A stretch of 8,164 nucleotides of DNA from Idiomarina sp. UBA6142 (GTDB lineage Bacteria > Pseudomonadota > Gammaproteobacteria > Enterobacterales > Alteromonadaceae). The notes below the pieces were generated by a model. That model searched no databases, was not told the origin of the DNA, and saw only the letters and a program-made list of their open reading frames with translations. Shown piece by piece: positions 6,012 through 8,164 of the stretch (position 1 is the first letter of the stretch; every line of letters starts with the position of its first letter). The stretch lies in the NCBI GenBank assembly GCA_002423905.1, contig DIVC01000052.1, positions 1-8,164 of the forward strand, written 5' to 3'. The position numbers were made by a program, and so were the translations under genes.

Positions 6012-8164
6012 ATGTCAGAATTAAAAACAAGCGCCACTATTGAGCAAAAGAGTGTTTGGTTGGAACGCCTACTGTTCGGATTTCGGCCGTTATGGTTTGT
6101 GGTATTCGCGCTACTCACTGCGTATCTAGCGTGGCAAGCCAGTATGGTGCGACCAGAAGCTAGTTTTACCAAAATGATCCCGGCCAATCACGAGTTCATT
6201 CAGAACTATTTTAAGCATCAACGTGATTTAGCCGGTATGGGCAATGTGATTCGTATCGCCGTTGCAACTACAGAGGGCGATATTTTCAGTGCTGAATATC
6301 AGCGCGTATTGCGTGATGTAACTGATGAGGTGTTCTTTATTTCTGGGGTAAACCGTTCTGGTTTACGCAGCGTTTGGACGCCAAACGTGCGCTGGAGTGA
6401 AGTGACTGAAGAAGGTTTTGTCGGTGGCCCGGTGATCCCAGACACTTGGGATGAGTCTGCCGCATCATTGGAACAGCTTCGCAGTAATATCCTGCGCTCC
6501 GGAGAACTCGGTAATTTAGTCGCCTCAAATTTTAAATCAGCGCTGATTTTTGTACCGCTCAATGAAATTGATCCGGATACCGGCGAAGCCCTCAATTACG
6601 CTGATTTTTCAGACAAGCTGGAGACCTTAATCCGCGATAAATATGAGTCAGATACGATTAAGATTCATATGACTGGATTCGCCAAAGTCATCGGTGACTT
6701 AATTGAAGGTGCCGAGCAAGTTGCTATGTTCTTCTTGATTGCCATCATCATCACCTTATTGATGTTGTATTGGTACAGTCGCTGCTGGCGCAGTTCATTT
6801 ACCGTGTTGCTGTGTTCAATCATTGCTGTGGTTTGGCAACTTGGCATCATCGAGTTAATTGGCAGTGGCATTAATCCATACTCTATGTTGGTGCCGTTCT
6901 TAGTGTTTGCCATTGGTGTAAGCCATGGGGTGCAAATCATTAATGCTATCGGCAACAATCGTTATGCTGGCTATGACAACTTGAGTTCGGCACGATTGGC
7001 CTTCCGCGGCTTGTATATTGCCGGTTTAACCGCGTTAGTCTCAGATGCGATTGGTTTCACCACACTGATGGTTATTGATATTAAAGTGATTCAAGAGCTG
7101 GCAATCGCTGCCAGTATCGGTGTCGCCGTGGTGGTGCTAACCAACTTGGGTTTACTGCCGATTATTATGTCGTATGTTGGCATTTCACCAAGCGGTCGGC
7201 GTTATGCCGAAAAGACTCATCAACAAACCCATCCGGTGCTGAAATTATTTAGTAACTTTTCCAAACCGAAATGGGCTTATTCGGCCTTGGCGGTGGCTTT
7301 GGTTGGTTTAACCTGGGGCCTGGTGTATAGCGCCGATATGAAGATTGGTGACTTAGATGCTGGTGCACCGGAGCTTCGCCCCGATAGCCGCTATAACCTA
7401 GATAATCAATTCATTGTTGATAACTATAGCTCCAGCACCGATATTTTTGTGGTCATGGCCGAGACCGAACCAGGCTCGTGCGTGGCGTACGATAATCTTG
7501 AATTGATGGATCGCTTCAGCTGGCACATGCAAAACACGCCGGGTGTGCAGGATGTTAAATCAATTGTCTATGTTGCCAAAATGGGTGGTTTTGGTCTGAA
7601 CGAAGGTAATCTCAAATGGTTTAGCCTTAACCGCAACCAATATGTACTGAATGCCAATACCAGTCGCGCACCATCAGGGTTGGTCAACCCAGCCTGTTCG
7701 ATGGCACCAATTATTATCTATTTGAATGATCACAAAGCGGAAACTCTGAAAACCGTGGTGGCGTCGGTAGAGAGCTTTAATAATAGTTACCAACAACAAG
7801 GTCTCAGTTTGTTGTTGGCCGCCGGTAACTCGGGTATCGAGGCGGCGACTAACTCGGTGATTGAGCAGGCGCAAATCAAAATGCTGTTGTGGGTTTACGG
7901 CGTGGTAATTTTCTTGTGCTTCTTGACGTTCCGCAGTATCCGCACGGTTGCTTGTATCATCTTGCCTTTGATGTTGACCACAATCATGAGCCAAGGCTTG
8001 ATGGCGATACTCGGTATCGGTGTCAAAGTAGCGACGCTGCCAGTTATTGCGCTCGGGGTTGGTATTGGTGTGGATTATGGTATTTATATCTACACCCGCA
8101 TGAAGGAAGCCTTAGAGCAGGGTAAACATTTAGATGATGCGTACATGTATGCGCTAGAAACCAC
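6012..8164 (+). CDS. RND/MMPL-superfamily transporter, 3' end beyond the window
   Basis: An open frame from ATG 6012 (MSELKTSATIEQKSVWLERL) runs without a stop to the window edge: 717 complete codons of a likely 780-800. Topology is that of an RND protein: TM1 about 27-46, first periplasmic domain 47-236, TM2 237-257, TM3 263-283, TM4 291-312, TM5 and TM6 to about 395, TM7 421-441, second periplasmic domain to 623, TM8 624-641, TM9 about 644-668, TM10 about 672-694; TM11-12 are missing. TM4 carries AIGVSHGVQIINA, with S304-H305 where TM10 has GVGIGVDYGIYI (D688-Y689). TALVSDAIGFTTL and the NDHKAET segment are also typical of this branch. Only two cysteines, C490 and C562, lie in periplasmic parts. 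A weak AGGA (5998-6001) precedes the start by 10 nt. It is co-transcribed with the YCF48-like gene. It probably moves a lipid or hydrophobic compound using the proton gradient; the substrate is unknown, and antibiotic efflux cannot be assumed. Confidence 0.92.
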   Translation, partial: MSELKTSATIEQKSVWLERLLFGFRPLWFVVFALLTAYLAWQASMVRPEASFTKMIPANHEFIQNYFKHQRDLAGMGNVIRIAVATTEGDIFSAEYQRVLRDVTDEVFFISGVNRSGLRSVWTPNVRWSEVTEEGFVGGPVIPDTWDESAASLEQLRSNILRSGELGNLVASNFKSALIFVPLNEIDPDTGEALNYADFSDKLETLIRDKYESDTIKIHMTGFAKVIGDLIEGAEQVAMFFLIAIIITLLMLYWYSRCWRSSFTVLLCSIIAVVWQLGIIELIGSGINPYSMLVPFLVFAIGVSHGVQIINAIGNNRYAGYDNLSSARLAFRGLYIAGLTALVSDAIGFTTLMVIDIKVIQELAIAASIGVAVVVLTNLGLLPIIMSYVGISPSGRRYAEKTHQQTHPVLKLFSNFSKPKWAYSALAVALVGLTWGLVYSADMKIGDLDAGAPELRPDSRYNLDNQFIVDNYSSSTDIFVVMAETEPGSCVAYDNLELMDRFSWHMQNTPGVQDVKSIVYVAKMGGFGLNEGNLKWFSLNRNQYVLNANTSRAPSGLVNPACSMAPIIIYLNDHKAETLKTVVASVESFNNSYQQQGLSLLLAAGNSGIEAATNSVIEQAQIKMLLWVYGVVIFLCFLTFRSIRTVACIILPLMLTTIMSQGLMAILGIGVKVATLPVIALGVGIGVDYGIYIYTRMKEALEQGKHLDDAYMYALET

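Noticed and set aside
5930..6958. Several minus-strand frames of 63-98 codons opposite the propeller end and the transporter
   Set aside because: All are antisense to the continuous transporter frame from 6012 (or the end of the propeller gene), and none has a recognisable motif.
7674..8125. Minus-strand 106-codon frame and plus-strand 78-codon frame near the right end
   Set aside because: Both are out-of-frame shadows of the transporter, whose TM8-TM10 motifs read cleanly through this stretch.
1..8164. tRNA, rRNA, CRISPR array, insertion sequence or prophage
   Set aside because: No cloverleaf-like or rRNA-like sequence, regular spaced repeats, transposase or phage protein was seen; nearly all bases belong to recognisable genes.

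Overview
The window looks like ordinary chromosome from a free-living gammaproteobacterium of moderate GC content. The main taxonomic clue is a full-length CmoM (SmtA-type) tRNA methyltransferase, an enzyme found mainly in that class. The Nif3 protein and the intrinsic terminator also fit. A marine or environmental relative of the Pseudomonas/Oceanospirillum groups is a reasonable guess, but genus cannot be fixed from sequence alone. I see no rRNA, tRNA, insertion sequence, integrase, phage gene or CRISPR array.

Left half (1-3257, all plus strand): four tightly packed genes that look like one operon. They are a Nif3/YbgI metal-binding protein (5' end cut by the window), CmoM (wobble-uridine modification), a diacylglycerol-kinase-type lipid kinase overlapping cmoM by 8 nt, and an NAD(P)-dependent 3-hydroxyisobutyrate-dehydrogenase-like reductase. 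No common pathway is evident, so this is probably a housekeeping cluster. It ends at a strong hairpin (3282-3312) that can stop transcription from both sides.

Right half (3333-8164): an envelope module. A secreted DUF1329 protein lies on the minus strand. Divergent to it, across a 171-bp promoter region, are a secreted YCF48-like beta-propeller and, 18 nt further on, an RND/MMPL-type transporter that stays open to the window end (717 complete codons). From general knowledge, DUF1329, YCF48-like and RND proteins recur together in proteobacteria, often with a DUF1302 outer-membrane protein. The set suggests movement of a lipid or other hydrophobic molecule between inner and outer membranes, with the transporter as motor and the two exported proteins as periplasmic partners. 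That role is inference; the substrate cannot be read from the sequence.

The best candidate for an under-described system is this module. Its notable points are a helical insertion inside the propeller, a transporter whose two halves differ at the usual proton-relay position, a lone pair of periplasmic cysteines, and overlapping inverted repeats at the divergent promoter.
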